Assembly (NCBI GenBank): GCA_905221605.1
Contig: CAJNDS010000277.1
Span: forward strand, 92,916 to 156,915
Reading direction: 5' to 3'
Origin: Symbiodinium natans
Taxonomy: Eukaryota; Sar; Dinophyceae; Suessiales; Symbiodiniaceae
Length of the DNA stretch: 64,000 bases
Below the pieces are notes generated by a model. That model was not told the DNA's origin. It worked only from the letters and a program-made list of their open reading frames with translations, and did no database searches. Positions 47,231 to 56,895 of this stretch are shown in pieces. Both the position numbers and the translations under genes were made by a program. The first letter of the stretch is position 1, and the number at the start of each line of letters is the position of its first letter.

Positions 47231-50200
47231 GCTCCAAGGTCCTAGGGCTGTAGGGTTGTGGGACCTAAGGCCCGAAGGAAGAAATGCTGTTGCTTTGTGC
47301 CTTTGTGGTCGCGTACCCCGATGTAATGCCAAAGGTTAGCTTTTAGATCCCCTAGAAAAATAGAGCAGCTCCATGATTCACGAAAGGCTTCAGGTCCTTC
47401 TCCAAGAGACCTTGCAAGGAGAAGATGTCTCAAGCCTCTGGCTCGCAGCTCATGTGCCCTTTGGTACAAAGAGATCTTGTTGGTTTCTTTTTGCATGATT
47501 TGACTCTAGCCTCTAGCTGTTTGACGACGTCACGTTCTCTTTGTGCTGTGCTCACTCCGGATTTTGTCAGAGGCTTGTATCAGTGGAGTATATAGAGCCA
47601 ACCAATAGCAACAATCCTTTCGAACAAGGTGACGATGCCGACTCAGAAACGTGGCAGGATTTAGAAACTTGGCAGGATTTAGTATTCAGACAGAGATCGA
47701 GGAGAGAGGCGGTTTGAGGCATGTGTGCGCCTGGTCAATCCAGGCCGAAACACCGACTGACCATCCCGTGGCACTTCAGGGTGCTTCTGCAGACTACTGT
47801 TTGTTTCAAGTGGCTGGAAAAGAAGAGCTAGCAATACTTTGGGAATCATGTGGGGCTTAGGGCTTCCGAAGACCTAGCGTAGCCACGGAATCTAGGATGA
47901 GTCGAATCGCAGCACGGACACAACCCCAACGTCAAGCAAAGTAAAAGTACGGGTACTGTCCGTCAACATGATTGCCATTGTTGCCTTTGCAGAAAGCCGA
48001 AGGCTACGTGTAAGGCTCTTCAATCCAACTTTGAAAGTCTGGAAAATATGAACTAAGATGTCACTACGTGAAAACTGTCATGTACAAGTGTCCAACCCGG
48101 CAAAAGAACAGCACAATGGAATTCATCGGGGCTCTGCCCCGGCCACACCACAGACCCGAGAAGTTGCTGCCCGAGGGCATACAGAGCACATTGAGGTACC
48201 AGTACCAGGCCAGGACGCCGGCTAGTGAAGTTGTAGTTTTGCACGTCTGGACCTTCACTCTTGCATGGCCTAGGATCTTCTGCGTACAGTCAGCGAGCCA
48301 GCTGTGCCAAGCTGGCGACCACGGTCTTTGAAAGGCCCGATGTTGGCGACACACCACACACACAAGATGAACAAACTTCTGCTGACAACTGCTAGCTGCT
48401 AGTAGAAGTGGTTGGAAGCGAAGGAGTCACAGCGGGGCTGACTTTGACCCGAAAATACAGGATTCCCTTGTATGAGGACCCCAATAAGTTTCAACATGGT
48501 GCCTCTTTTTTTGGAAGCCCCCATTTTGCATGCCGGTGAAAGGCCTGAGCTCCACGTTTTCGGGTATCTTCTCCGATGAAGCTCGCCCGCAAATCTTGAA
48601 GGTGACGGTACAATCTTCATGTCTAACTCGGTAAGACATCATATCATTGTTTCTGGAACCCGCAATTCCCCAAACTCCAAACCTGGAGATCCCGATCGAA
48701 ACCCCGAACCCTCCAACATGCAGACCTCAGCCTTCAACCATCCTGAACCTGCCTCCGGTCCTGAATGACCGTGCAAACAAGCGTGGCAGTGGGCGACTTG
48801 TGCTTTCCAAACCAGAAGGGCGGCATCTGCCAAGGCTTGTGACGAGTCCAACATGGACGCCAAATCCATGTTCTTCACGCTGCCGAAGTCCGTGTTGCTT
48901 TGTCCAATAGGGTGTCCGGAATAGTTCGGGGGAACGAATAGTGAATTGAAATGGGATGTTGAAGGCGAAGCACAGAAGGCCACTCGTACGAAGACACCAG
49001 CTGCAAGCCCAAGGTTGCCAGACCCGTCTGCCTCCTACATCCAGGCTGGGGAAATCAGATGGCGTGCATAGTGCAGAGATGGGGGGGCACCTTGTGATCA
49101 GTGGACGCAGTGGGGGCGCTCGAGCCGGGAGCCTCAGGTGCCCCAACTGCCGGATGGCTCCCTGCAGTTGGATGCCAGCCTCCTGCTGGCCAAGACGCCG
49201 CTGCCCAAGGCTCTGCGGAGTGCAATGGGGCACTTTCATATGTCCCAAAGAGCCTACATCTCGTTCGAAGGAGTGCTGTCACCTGCGCGGAACTGAGAGG
49301 TTGCTTATGCACAGCGTGCGCCGCAGGCCGCAGCTGAGTTCTCCTCCATCCACATCGTCCAGACGTCAGGCGCTAGGGATTTATAGGACGGCAATGATAG
49401 TGAAACCGCGAAGCTTAAAAGCCTTCGACGCTTAGAGTCTTCGAGCAGGTGCAGACGTACGATTCTCTAGCAAAGCTCCATCTTCTGGCTGAAACCTCGC
49501 ACAGAGTCCATCAGTGAGAATTGAAAGGTGGATCATGTGCCATATTGTGCCGTAGACTGTTTGCAGTTGGGATTCAGAATTGGGGAATTCGGTTTCAGTA
49601 ACTGCTTCGACCCAACGGCAGGCTTCCTGCAACAGTGCTTGTCTGTCTTGCACAGCGTAGAAGAGGCGTCGCCGCCAGAATTGCTGCAGCCCAAGTCAAG
49701 AACTCCGCTGCCAAGATCGGGAGCCTTGGATGGTAGGACTTGAAGCTATTTGAAGCTACATGAGCAGGCGATAGACAGCTTTTGCTTGGGGTCATAGGCG
49801 GGATGGTAGCTGCAGCAGGTTGTGGCCCCGCCTGTGAACCACCAAGTAGGCACCGTGCCTTTGAACGAAGCACTCTCAGGAAGCCGTGTGTCGTGCATGA
49901 CTGGCCGACGATCCCAACTCATGATGCCAAAGCTGAGTACGACGAGACCTGCCCGCAGCTAGGGTTCTGCAGTTTTCTCCAGGCCATTCAATAGGTAGGC
50001 GAGGCGCAGCTCTCCCGGAGCTTGGCTTGAAACCTCAGTTCTTGAATACTTGACGTATTGTATGGTTCAACCTCCGCCCTGAAGCCATAACTAGGCTTTT
50101 CGGCTTGTGGGGGGAAGGCTGCTGTTCCTGTTCAAGTTTGTGACTTTACAAAATTCAGGGCTGCAGGTTCTCGGATTCTGGAGCAAGTCCAGGCGCTCTA

Positions 50201-52361
50201 CGATGTGGGCAGCGACCTTATTCTGCAGGCCTGCGGTTGTGGGTTCGGCGGCTTAGAAGGTGTTAGTTTCATCTGGCCCAGTACCCGAACTCCATCAGCA
50301 CGCAGCCCCGACTGTCCGAAATCCCATGAACTCCCTCGAAGACCGCAAGAAAGGATGTCGGAGTTGCCCCACACGCAAGGGCGCCAACCGGGCGACGCTG
50401 CTGGTCTTCATCGGCGCCGGCGAGCCCGGGGAGATGGCGCCACGCTGGCAGATAGGTCAGATAGGAGCTAAGCCGAAGTTGTTTGAGGGGATGAAAAGGT
50501 TTCGAGGGCTGTGGGGTTAAGGCTAAGAGGCTTTGTCGATGACCTGAAAGGTTTTAGGCCCCCAGATGATCTAGGGGGAAATTGGTCAGTTGCGTTTCTT
50601 AGAGGGTTCTGAAGTATGGCCCCTTGGCTTGGTTGTACAGTCGGTAGAAGAGCTACATAAGAGCTATCAGATGAAGTGTCCATACTACTCAGGGTTCTGG
50701 TCGTTATCCTAGGTCCTAGGAACTAAAGCACCTTCGGCGCTAAGGCGTTGGCGGTCATCTTGGCGATGTGTCTCGGAAATGTCAGTTCACCATGGTTGCC
50801 TCGGATGGAAGCCGCATTTAGAAGTTGTGGGCTGCGGGGCGTCAAACTTCGCACATCCTGGCCAGTTTACATCCCCTCCTGCTTGAACCTTGGCAATCCC
50901 TCCTCTGGCTGAACACCATGTGCGTGCCCGAAACAGGGGCTCTGAAAAGGCAAGCCCTCGTGCAACTCTGACTCCCGAGCACCCACCTTGAACTTGAAAC
51001 CCGGCACATGATGCCTTTGCCTTCACCGACCCTGGAGCTGTACGTAGCCTAACCAGTCTGCTTACAGAAATGTTCACTGAGGCTGCCCTTCCGCCTGGGC
51101 CCTAGAGCGACAGTGTACAGGGGCAGGGTTTGCAGTTCGGACTTACAGTGCAACATGTGCGACTGCCTGCTGTAGCTATTCTAGCAGAATGCCTTCTGTT
51201 GCATTCGCCATGTAAGAGGCCATCACTGACGAAGAACTTCGAAAGCGCATTCTTGAAGCGGAAGGGGCGCCAAACATTGCGTGCCAGGTGGCGTCCAGCT
51301 CGCATACGTCACGCCTGCGCAGGACAGCATGTGGGTGAATTGAAGTGATCGCCTAGCGAGAGAGCAGCCGAAGTTTTGGGCTACATGGCCACAAGGTGCC
51401 ACACCTTGAGAGCAGCTGCGGATGGATATGCTGCTCGCAGGACTACGAGAACCCCCTGCAGACTCTTAAGTCTCCGTCTGGCGTCTTTGAGTACACTGCA
51501 ACACAGCCGGAGCGCATGGGGAGAGTGTCTCTTGCCGCGATCTTTGGTCCGAGCCCTAGCAGCTAAATCGACATGCTAGCTTTCATAAAGAAGGCAGAAC
51601 AGGAGGCTGTGATACTGTTGCCAGAAGCCCGGGGGTTGAACGGTTGAACACGCATCCATCCCCCCATTTATCCATGTTTAGCTTGCCTCTGCAAAGACAA
51701 CATGGAGGAAGTGTAATGGTCTCCCTGGCACAAAGATGCAAAGAAGCCGTCTCGAAGCAGGACATTCACACAATTAGCTGTCAAACAGGCCTAGGGATAG
51801 GGCTTGGGTCCGAAGTCGTCCGAAACACAACCGAAATCCTCCAAAAACCCCCCCCATCCGGCGCTAGATGCACACGAGCGTGGCAGAGTTGCGCGCCCCG
51901 AGGTCCGCTGGCTCCTCGCACCTTCAAGGAGCCTCTGACGACGTGGTCGCCGCTCCGCGGCCTCCCCAGTTCTAAAGACACAGGGCCAGCTTAGTGAAAG
52001 CTTTGATGGGGGTCTCTGAATTCTCCCCACGAAGAATTTCAACATCTGCACAGAGGCCCAGAGTCGCACCCGCAAGAGCAGCCGGCACCCTTCAAGATTG
52101 GTGGCCTGGACCTGCCCATGGCCCGGGGGCCCAAAGACTGAAGGCCATAACTAGGGAGTTTGAGAGAAGGGGCAGCTTGGTATCCGATGCCAGTTGTAAG
52201 GTTTGGGGGTTCTGGGCCAAGGCAAAGTGGTTTCAAAAGGGCATTGGGAATTTCATGCAGCGCTTTGCTGCAAATGTTCCTAGAAGATTTGGATCAGTCG
52301 TCAATGTTCCAAGGACATGTGCAAGGTCCTAGATTATACGTAAACATGTGCGAAAGGCCCT
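47231..52361. other. Long stretch with scattered exon-like pieces, no named gene
   Basis: Coding-like fragments on the + strand include LGFRIGEFGFSNCFDPTAGF (about 49567-49626), RILEQVQALYDVGSDLILQA (about 50174-50233) and KGANRATLLVFIGAGEPGEM (about 50378-50437). None has a recognisable domain and I could not join them confidently. Confidence 0.3.
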
Positions 52362-52724
52362 GTGTGGGTAAACCGGAAATATGGAATAATACGGAGCCCT
52401 GGGCCCAAGGTCACCTTCGAAGGGGACTACGCCCAGGGCGTCGAGCGGCTCGCCAGCCTCATGGTGGGACACTACGGCAGCGACATCTATCCCGTGGTCT
52501 CCGTCGGTTCCTGGGCCTTTCATATTGGGTATAGGGCACGCCTCTTTAGGCATCCACAAGGGGGTCGTCCTCCCGCAAAGAAAAGACACTGGTTCAGAGC
52601 GGCATTTTGTTTTTTTCTCCAGGTTCTTCGGGGTTTCAGGGTTCGATGGTGTTGGGCCTTCGGTGTAGATCTTTTTGGTGTAGTGAGAGTCGGCTCGGGT
52701 TTCCCCATGAAGAAAGTTTCTTAG
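52362..52724 (+). CDS. Possible exon, unassigned
   Basis: The frame contains VTFEGDYAQGVERLASLMVG followed by HYGSDIYPVVSVGSWAFHIG, with balanced composition typical of a folded domain; after about 52530 it becomes low quality, so the exon probably ends there. Family unknown. Confidence 0.3.
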   Translation: MWVNRKYGIIRSPGPKVTFEGDYAQGVERLASLMVGHYGSDIYPVVSVGSWAFHIGYRARLFRHPQGGRPPAKKRHWFRAAFCFFLQVLRGFRVRWCWAFGVDLFGVVRVGSGFPMKKVS

Positions 52725-52798
52725 ATTCTTAGCTGCGTCGGAGGGTCTCGGCTGGCTTTGGGTGTTTTTGCGTTGATTGTGAGATCAACTTCCTCATA

Positions 52799-52830
52799 GG
52801 TTTAGGGTTTCGGGGTTTAGGGTTTAGGGC
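52799..52830 (+). repeat. Interstitial telomere-like repeat (TTTAGGG)
   Basis: Four units, one degenerate (TTTCGGGG), about 390 bp upstream of the mobile element's left end. Confidence 0.75.
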
Positions 52831-53211
52831 CGGGATAGCTGGCCGTTCTCAAAATGGCCCTCCAGGTGAGACAGGCGATGCTCTCGGCTACGGCTCGGAC
52901 CTTAGACTATCGTACAAGTCGCTACAGGGCGTGTTGGAGGAGGTTCATCCCAAGAAAGCATGGGGAGCATTCTTTCTGTAGGACAGCCGTAGTCACATGC
53001 AGTTTCAGGCGACGACCTGCTCGGCGCTCTTGCCGAGCTGGACCGCTGGTTGGTTAGGGCTTTGCCTCCAGCTTCGCATTTGCTCGGTTGGCTACTTTGC
53101 ACGGATGTTCTCTTCACGTTGCAGCTCGATAGCTTGGGATTCCAAGGATCCAAGGCGTTAACCAGCCCTGCAACCGCAAACCCTGTCCCTGAATCTTGAA
53201 CCTGCGAAGCC

Positions 53212-53216
53212 CTAAG
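53212..53216 (+). other. Target-site duplication, left copy (CTAAG)
   Basis: CTAAG stands directly before the element's first base and again directly after its last base (60137-60141). A 5-bp duplication fits insertion by an integrase/transposase with a 5-bp stagger. Confidence 0.85.
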
Positions 53217-53380
53217 AGCAAGCATAGGCTAACCCCACACCTCACATCCCATACTCCCCCCTATGCTTTGACCCCAATTCTCTAACCACCTAATAAACCG
53301 ACCTTCCTGATACAACCTAAACCAAAAGCACTACCTACATCCACCACCTTACCACAATCCTGACCCACAAAAACCGAAAG
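53217..53380 (+). repeat. Left terminal inverted repeat, outer part
   Basis: Begins AGCAAGCATAGGCTAACCCC. It matches the reverse complement of 59973-60136 over 164 bp with a single T/C difference near 53318. The strand is strongly C+A, with few G. Confidence 0.95.
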
Positions 53381-53690
53381 CATAGGCTAACCCCACATCT
53401 TATGCCATATACCCTCCCCCCCCCTACACTTTCACCCCCATTTCTCAACCCGCCTAAGATTTCAACCCTTAAATCCGCAAAACACAAAGCACCTCCCAAA
53501 ACCAATGCAATAATCCCGAAAACAAAGCAACCCACCAAAACCAATACAATAATCCAAAACACAATCCAAAACCCAAAGCACCTAAACAAATCCTACCCTC
53601 AACCATTCTATAACCAATGTCCTAACATGAGGTGTGGGGTAAGACCCTCATCTGAAAAACCCCCAAAAGATTATAACCCCGAACTGGGAA
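53381..53690 (+). repeat. Left subterminal repeat modules
   Basis: The start of the outer repeat (CATAGGCTAACCCCACA) recurs at 53381 in diverged form, followed by C/A-rich modules such as AAAGCACCTCCCAAAACCAA. Similar modules occur three times in the right end. They may bind a replication or packaging protein. Confidence 0.75.
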
Positions 53691-53712
53691 CTGCTACAAC
53701 ATAGAATTTTAC

Positions 53713-53745
53713 AAAACTTATTTACTAAACGAGTAAATAAGTTTT
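53713..53745. terminator. Perfect palindrome, 14-bp stem
   Basis: AAAACTTATTTACT, loop AAACG, AGTAAATAAGTTTT. It is bracketed by direct copies of AACATAGAATTT (53698-53709 and 53748-53759). Likely a 3'-end signal for the minus-strand genes that end here. Confidence 0.6.
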
Positions 53746-53754
53746 CTAACATAG

Positions 53755-53820
53755 AATTTACACTAATTATTAAGACATAATTGGTGTAAATTGAATTTTA
53801 CTAAAATTAATTAGTAAAAT
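53755..53820. terminator. Two further palindromes in series
   Basis: AATTTACACTAATT pairs with AATTGGTGTAAATT (53755-53768 with 53779-53792, one wobble), and ATTTTACTAA pairs with TTAGTAAAAT (53795-53804 with 53811-53820). Three stems in about 110 bp close the left end of the gene block. Confidence 0.55.
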
Positions 53821-53991
53821 GCTATTTACGCTTATCCGTTCATTATAGTTCATTATCGTATAAAGTTTTGCCATTCTTTTTGGTTCTTTGTTTTCTTTGT
53901 TTCTCTCCTCCTCTCGTCTCATAATATCTACTGTTCTTCCGTCCAGAGTTTCAACAAATAGTTTTCCATTCCTTACATAAGTCGTCATCAT
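53770..53991 (-). CDS. Small hypothetical protein of the element, 73 residues
   Basis: Starts MMTTYVRNGKLFVETLDGR and continues with a basic/acidic stretch (RREEERNKENKEPKR). The last 16 residues or so are encoded by the palindromes, so the original stop was probably near 53830 and has been lost. No family recognised. It is the last gene of a minus-strand series reading toward the left end. Confidence 0.4.
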   Translation of the reverse strand: MMTTYVRNGKLFVETLDGRTVDIMRREEERNKENKEPKRMAKLYTIMNYNERISVNSILLINFSKIQFTPIMS

Positions 53992-54003
53992 ACAGCTTTC
54001 AAT

Positions 54004-54114
54004 CTATGGTATGTTGTCGGTTAATGTATTCATAACTTCATTCTTTACCAAGTTCAGGTCACTATTGATTTTGGTTATTTCCTGTTCGTTTGTATATCCG
54101 GATGCTTGTGCCAT
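54004..54114 (-). CDS. Very small ORF of the element, 36 residues
   Basis: MAQASGYTNEQEITKINSDL begins a 36-residue frame ending TAG at 54004-54006, only 12 bp before the next start (53991). Compact spacing and composition match the neighbours. It could be complete or a remnant. A palindrome lies just upstream (54141-54158). Confidence 0.35.
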   Translation of the reverse strand: MAQASGYTNEQEITKINSDLNLVKNEVMNTLTDNIP

Positions 54115-54140
54115 TAATATATAAGTTCTCAATTCTTTAA

Positions 54141-54158
54141 ATATTTTATGTAAAATAT
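54141..54158. terminator. Perfect palindrome between two genes
   Basis: ATATTTTA, TG, TAAAATAT: an 8-bp stem 22 bp past the stop of the 89-residue gene. Confidence 0.5.
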
Positions 54159-54179
54159 GGTTTTTGAAAAATACAGTAT

Positions 54180-54449
54180 CTAATATGCTCTCTCTTGGTC
54201 ATTGAACTTAATCTCATAATATTCTAATGTCTCTTTCTTCGGATACTTAATATCCTTGTTATTCAGTTTATTAACATATACGCTTCTCTTATTCTTATAA
54301 ACATCACTATCTTTATCCATTGTTTTTTTAACTGGTTTAGGTTTATTCATTAATTCATCAATCTTTTTCTCAATGAGTTCTAACTTCTCTAAAATCTTCT
54401 GACTGCTAATGCGCTTGATTGGTTTTACAACATCATCTACATCGCTCAT
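54180..54449 (-). CDS. Charged hypothetical protein of the element, 89 residues
   Basis: Starts MSDVDDVVKPIKRISSQKIL. It is Lys/Glu/Asp-rich, with a heptad-like stretch (LEKLELIEKKIDELMNK) likely to form a coiled coil, then a basic region and an acidic/Tyr-rich tail. Palindromes stand on both sides (54141-54158 and 54457-54479). Unknown function; intact frame. Confidence 0.5.
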   Translation of the reverse strand: MSDVDDVVKPIKRISSQKILEKLELIEKKIDELMNKPKPVKKTMDKDSDVYKNKRSVYVNKLNNKDIKYPKKETLEYYEIKFNDQERAY

Positions 54450-54456
54450 ATTATAT

Positions 54457-54479
54457 AAAAGTTTTAGATTAAAACTTTT
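54457..54479. terminator. Perfect palindrome, 10-bp stem
   Basis: AAAAGTTTTA, GAT, TAAAACTTTT. It lies where the zinc-ribbon gene should end, but a GC-rich patch now separates the two. Confidence 0.55.
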
Positions 54480-54519
54480 TTAAAAGTGTTTAAAAACTTT
54501 GTGTTTAAAACATATATAA

Positions 54520-54725
54520 GGACTTGATTTTTCCTTGTAAGATACAGGGTCTCTTAGAAAACCACTGGTTTTGTATCGGGCCTTGTGGGCAGCGACAAGC
54601 GAATGCCCGTTGGATTCCTGATTTCCTTTCCCCAGTCTGACTCTTGTTCTCTCCATCTCTCTCTTCATCGATCCTCAGACATGTCGCTAATTCAGCCACT
54701 TCGACGCTCGTGAGGCTTAGAAGTA
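54520..54725. other. GC-rich, host-like patch inside the element
   Basis: About 200 bp with host-like composition interrupt the AT-rich interior. They replace the C-terminus of the zinc-ribbon gene, whose last residues (LTSKPHERRSG) come from the patch. I found no clear inverted repeats or duplication at its edges. Confidence 0.5.
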
Positions 54726-54937
54726 AGTGTCGGTAAAAAAATGTATCGGCTCATACTATCTAAGCACCTTCTACATATTTTATTGTATTCTTTGTTCTTG
54801 TTATGGCTCTTGAATAGTTCTATACTTTTACATATCTTACAATGCGGACAGTATCTTATATCATTTATTCCATAATGACAATCATTATCATCAGTAGCAA
54901 AGAATGACACCACAATTTTATCAACATAAATACACAT
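54692..54937 (-). CDS. Zinc-ribbon protein of the element, 3' end replaced
   Basis: The 81-residue frame contains RYCPHCKICKSIELFKSHNK and then KICRRCLD. This is a paired CxxC (here CxxCxxC ... CxxC) zinc-binding module with the Lys/Phe spacing seen in short zinc-ribbon and HNH/endonuclease-VII-like proteins of phages and large DNA viruses. No nuclease residues are seen after it, but the C-terminus has been replaced by a GC-rich host-like patch, so a longer nuclease cannot be excluded. The ATG sits against a 16-bp perfect palindrome (54937-54971). Confidence 0.55.
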   Translation of the reverse strand: MCIYVDKIVVSFFATDDNDCHYGINDIRYCPHCKICKSIELFKSHNKNKEYNKICRRCLDSMSRYIFLPTLTSKPHERRSG

Positions 54938-54971
54938 TTTACTTATAATCTAACATAGATTATAAGTAAAA
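54937..54971. terminator. Perfect palindrome, 16-bp stem
   Basis: TTTTACTTATAATCTA, ACA, TAGATTATAAGTAAAA, the longest perfect stem in the element. It lies between the zinc-ribbon gene and the next minus-strand gene upstream. Confidence 0.65.
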
Positions 54972-55009
54972 GCACTCTTCCAAACCAATTACACACTTGC
55001 TTATGAATT

Positions 55010-55150
55010 GCGATTGAATGTATCGCAATACGTCGCGAATGCTTCGCGAGGACTTCTGTCCGAAGCATCCCTTTCTCGCGTTCATCCAATCAATGCATGG
55101 GCATGGGCACTGATTTTTTCCAGACGGGGTGTTTGTTCCTGTTTCACAAA
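55010..55150. other. Second GC-rich patch inside the element
   Basis: About 140 bp of GC-richer sequence containing a structured stem (ATGCTTC at 55039-55045 with GAAGCAT at 55062-55068, and inner GGAC/GTCC). It separates the 133-residue gene from the following palindrome. Confidence 0.45.
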
Positions 55151-55207
55151 GACTATACACTGTCAAAATATATTAGAAAATTATTTTTAAATATTAGTTT
55201 TTAAATA

Positions 55208-55609
55208 TTAATCCAAACTGTTTAATTTACTTTGCTCCTTAATGTCATCAATGTCTTTTTTAATTTCCTCTACATCTGTCTCTAATTTAAATATCCTTTC
55301 TTGGTTTTCTTCGGGTGTTGGTTTTCTTCCCGCCGACCACCCTGTCGTGCAATCCTCAATGCTTCCTGCCTGTAATGTATTCTCAGGTTTAAATATTTCG
55401 TCTGGACTTTGATGTCTTCCACGGCCACCAATTTTAAAATTACTTCTATCTTCAATGGTGTTAGTCATTATAATTCCATTGTCTTTTACTGCTTTGCTTT
55501 CTTTTTGATAAAACTGCCTTTTACATCTACACGGAATGCATGAAATACCCTTTCTATCTATATGTAATCCTTTTTGGTTGTCGCTGTTAGGTTCTGATGT
55601 TTCGCTCAT
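55208..55609 (-). CDS. Hypothetical protein of the element, 133 residues
   Basis: Starts MSETSEPNSDNQKGLHIDRK. A CIPCRCKRQF cluster near the N-terminus could bind metal. The middle is Gly/Arg/Ser-rich, and the last 35 residues (RIFKLETDVEEIKKDIDDIK) form a clear coiled coil. Intact frame. No family recognised; a minor structural or scaffold role is possible but not shown. Confidence 0.5.
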   Translation of the reverse strand: MSETSEPNSDNQKGLHIDRKGISCIPCRCKRQFYQKESKAVKDNGIIMTNTIEDRSNFKIGGRGRHQSPDEIFKPENTLQAGSIEDCTTGWSAGRKPTPEENQERIFKLETDVEEIKKDIDDIKEQSKLNSLD

Positions 55610-55614
55610 TTATC

Positions 55615-55764
55615 TTAATTAGGTTTTAATTTCATATACATGAATAACACTTTAACCAAATCCAATAAACTATGACAGCACCTGCGATATTTAGGTGGCA
55701 TTATTATTTCCTTTATCTTCTCTATCTCGTCTAAAACTTCTAAATAATTTTCACAATCGTTCAT
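55615..55764 (-). CDS. Small hypothetical protein of the element, 49 residues
   Basis: MNDCENYLEVLDEIEKIKEI starts the frame, followed by PPKYRRCCHSLLDLVKVLFM and a basic end. The stop lies 5 bp before the next gene's start (55609), the tight spacing expected in a viral gene series. It has a helical N-terminus and a hydrophobic segment. Function unknown. Confidence 0.45.
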   Translation of the reverse strand: MNDCENYLEVLDEIEKIKEIIMPPKYRRCCHSLLDLVKVLFMYMKLKPN

Positions 55765-55803
55765 ATATTAATAACGATATATTTTTCTATGTATTAATAA
55801 CTA

Positions 55804-56649
55804 ACGTCAGATATTCCAATAGTTGAACCTATTAATGTTAAAGAAGATGATTTTAAACAATCTAAATACGAAGTAGCGCCTAAACTACCATTTTCACAAA
55901 TATAATTGGTCCTTCCGGTTCAGGAAAAGGAATATTACTACAATCAATGATATTAGATATTTACAGAGGCGTCTTTGAAAGAATTTATATTTGGTCTCCT
56001 TCAATATCAGTTGATAGTAATTGGACACCCGTTAGTAATTGGACACCGGTTAAAAAATGCATCCAAGACGAGTTGAAGGTTGATTTAGAAAAGGAAAAGT
56101 GCTTATTTGATGAATATATACCAGAAGAATTAGACCAGGTGATAAACAGACAGCATAAAGTAATAGAATACCAGAAGAAGAACGACCACAAAAAAGTTAT
56201 TTTCAATCCTGATTATTGTTGATGACTTCGCTGATAGTAAAGCATTTTCAAAAAACTCACCTTTGTTAAATCAAGTGTATGTTAGAGGGAGACATAACGC
56301 AATCAATACCATAACAAGCACACAAAAACTCAACGCTTTAAGTCCTATCATTCGTGTCAATAGTCGTCAGTTATTCTTTTTCGGGTTAAGAAACTACAAA
56401 GAAATTGAAACAATGGTTGAAGAGTTAAGCGCGGTATTGATTAAGAAGTCGTCCGTGGCAGACGCTAAAAACTTAGCAGAAGCAAAGAAACTAATGTTAG
56501 AAGTGTATAATTTAGCAACGGAAGAACCATATAGTTTTTTGTTTATAAACTTAATGAAAGCAGATGTAAATGATATGTTTTATAAACGCTTTGACGCTAA
56601 ATTGGTGATTGATGAGAAAATTTTAATTATAATGATGATTTATGATTAA
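55804..56649 (+). pseudogene. FtsK/HerA-type (A32-like) DNA-packaging ATPase, broken
   Basis: Three frames in succession carry the ATPase parts. Walker A is GPSGSGKG (about 55907-55930), Walker B is ILIIVDDFAD (about 56205-56235), and further on RGRHNAINTITSTQKLNALS carries the Thr-Gln sensor typical of A32-like packaging ATPases. In viruses these enzymes pump DNA into capsids. Breaks: ACG stands where the initiator ATG is expected (55804), one frameshift just before Walker A (about 55900), and another before Walker B (about 56195, next to an A-run). An 18-bp tandem duplication (SNWTPV twice) lies near 56020-56060. It is the only plus-strand gene seen in the element. Length, about 280 residues, fits the family. 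Confidence 0.75.
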
Positions 56650-56652
56650 AAT

Positions 56653-56874
56653 TTATTCAATCAATGAATAACTACATAAATTTATAGCGGGTAGTTTATA
56701 CATTATTTTATCTGATTTGTTTTCTTTTACTTCTTTCAATTCTTTTAACATTTCTTTTAATACTTTAATCTGCAATCTATCAATATTACTTAGGTCTAAC
56801 TCATCTTCATTAATATTACTTATTTCATTAATACAATTATTTTCATTATCACCTTTAGAAACTCTACCACCCAT
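56653..56874 (-). CDS. Small probably myristoylated protein of the element, 73 residues
   Basis: Starts MGGRVSKGDNENN, with Gly2 and Ser6 and a following Lys, matching the N-myristoylation pattern (MGxxxS/T). The middle is acidic, then comes an amphipathic helix (LQIKVLKEMLKELKEVKENK). Myristoylated small proteins occur in several large DNA viruses as membrane-associated virion parts. Its stop overlaps a small palindrome (56653-56671) shared with the end of the converging ATPase gene. Intact frame. Confidence 0.5.
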   Translation of the reverse strand: MGGRVSKGDNENNCINEISNINEDELDLSNIDRLQIKVLKEMLKELKEVKENKSDKIMYKLPAINLCSYSLIE

Positions 56875-56895
56875 TATATATTTATTTACATATTT

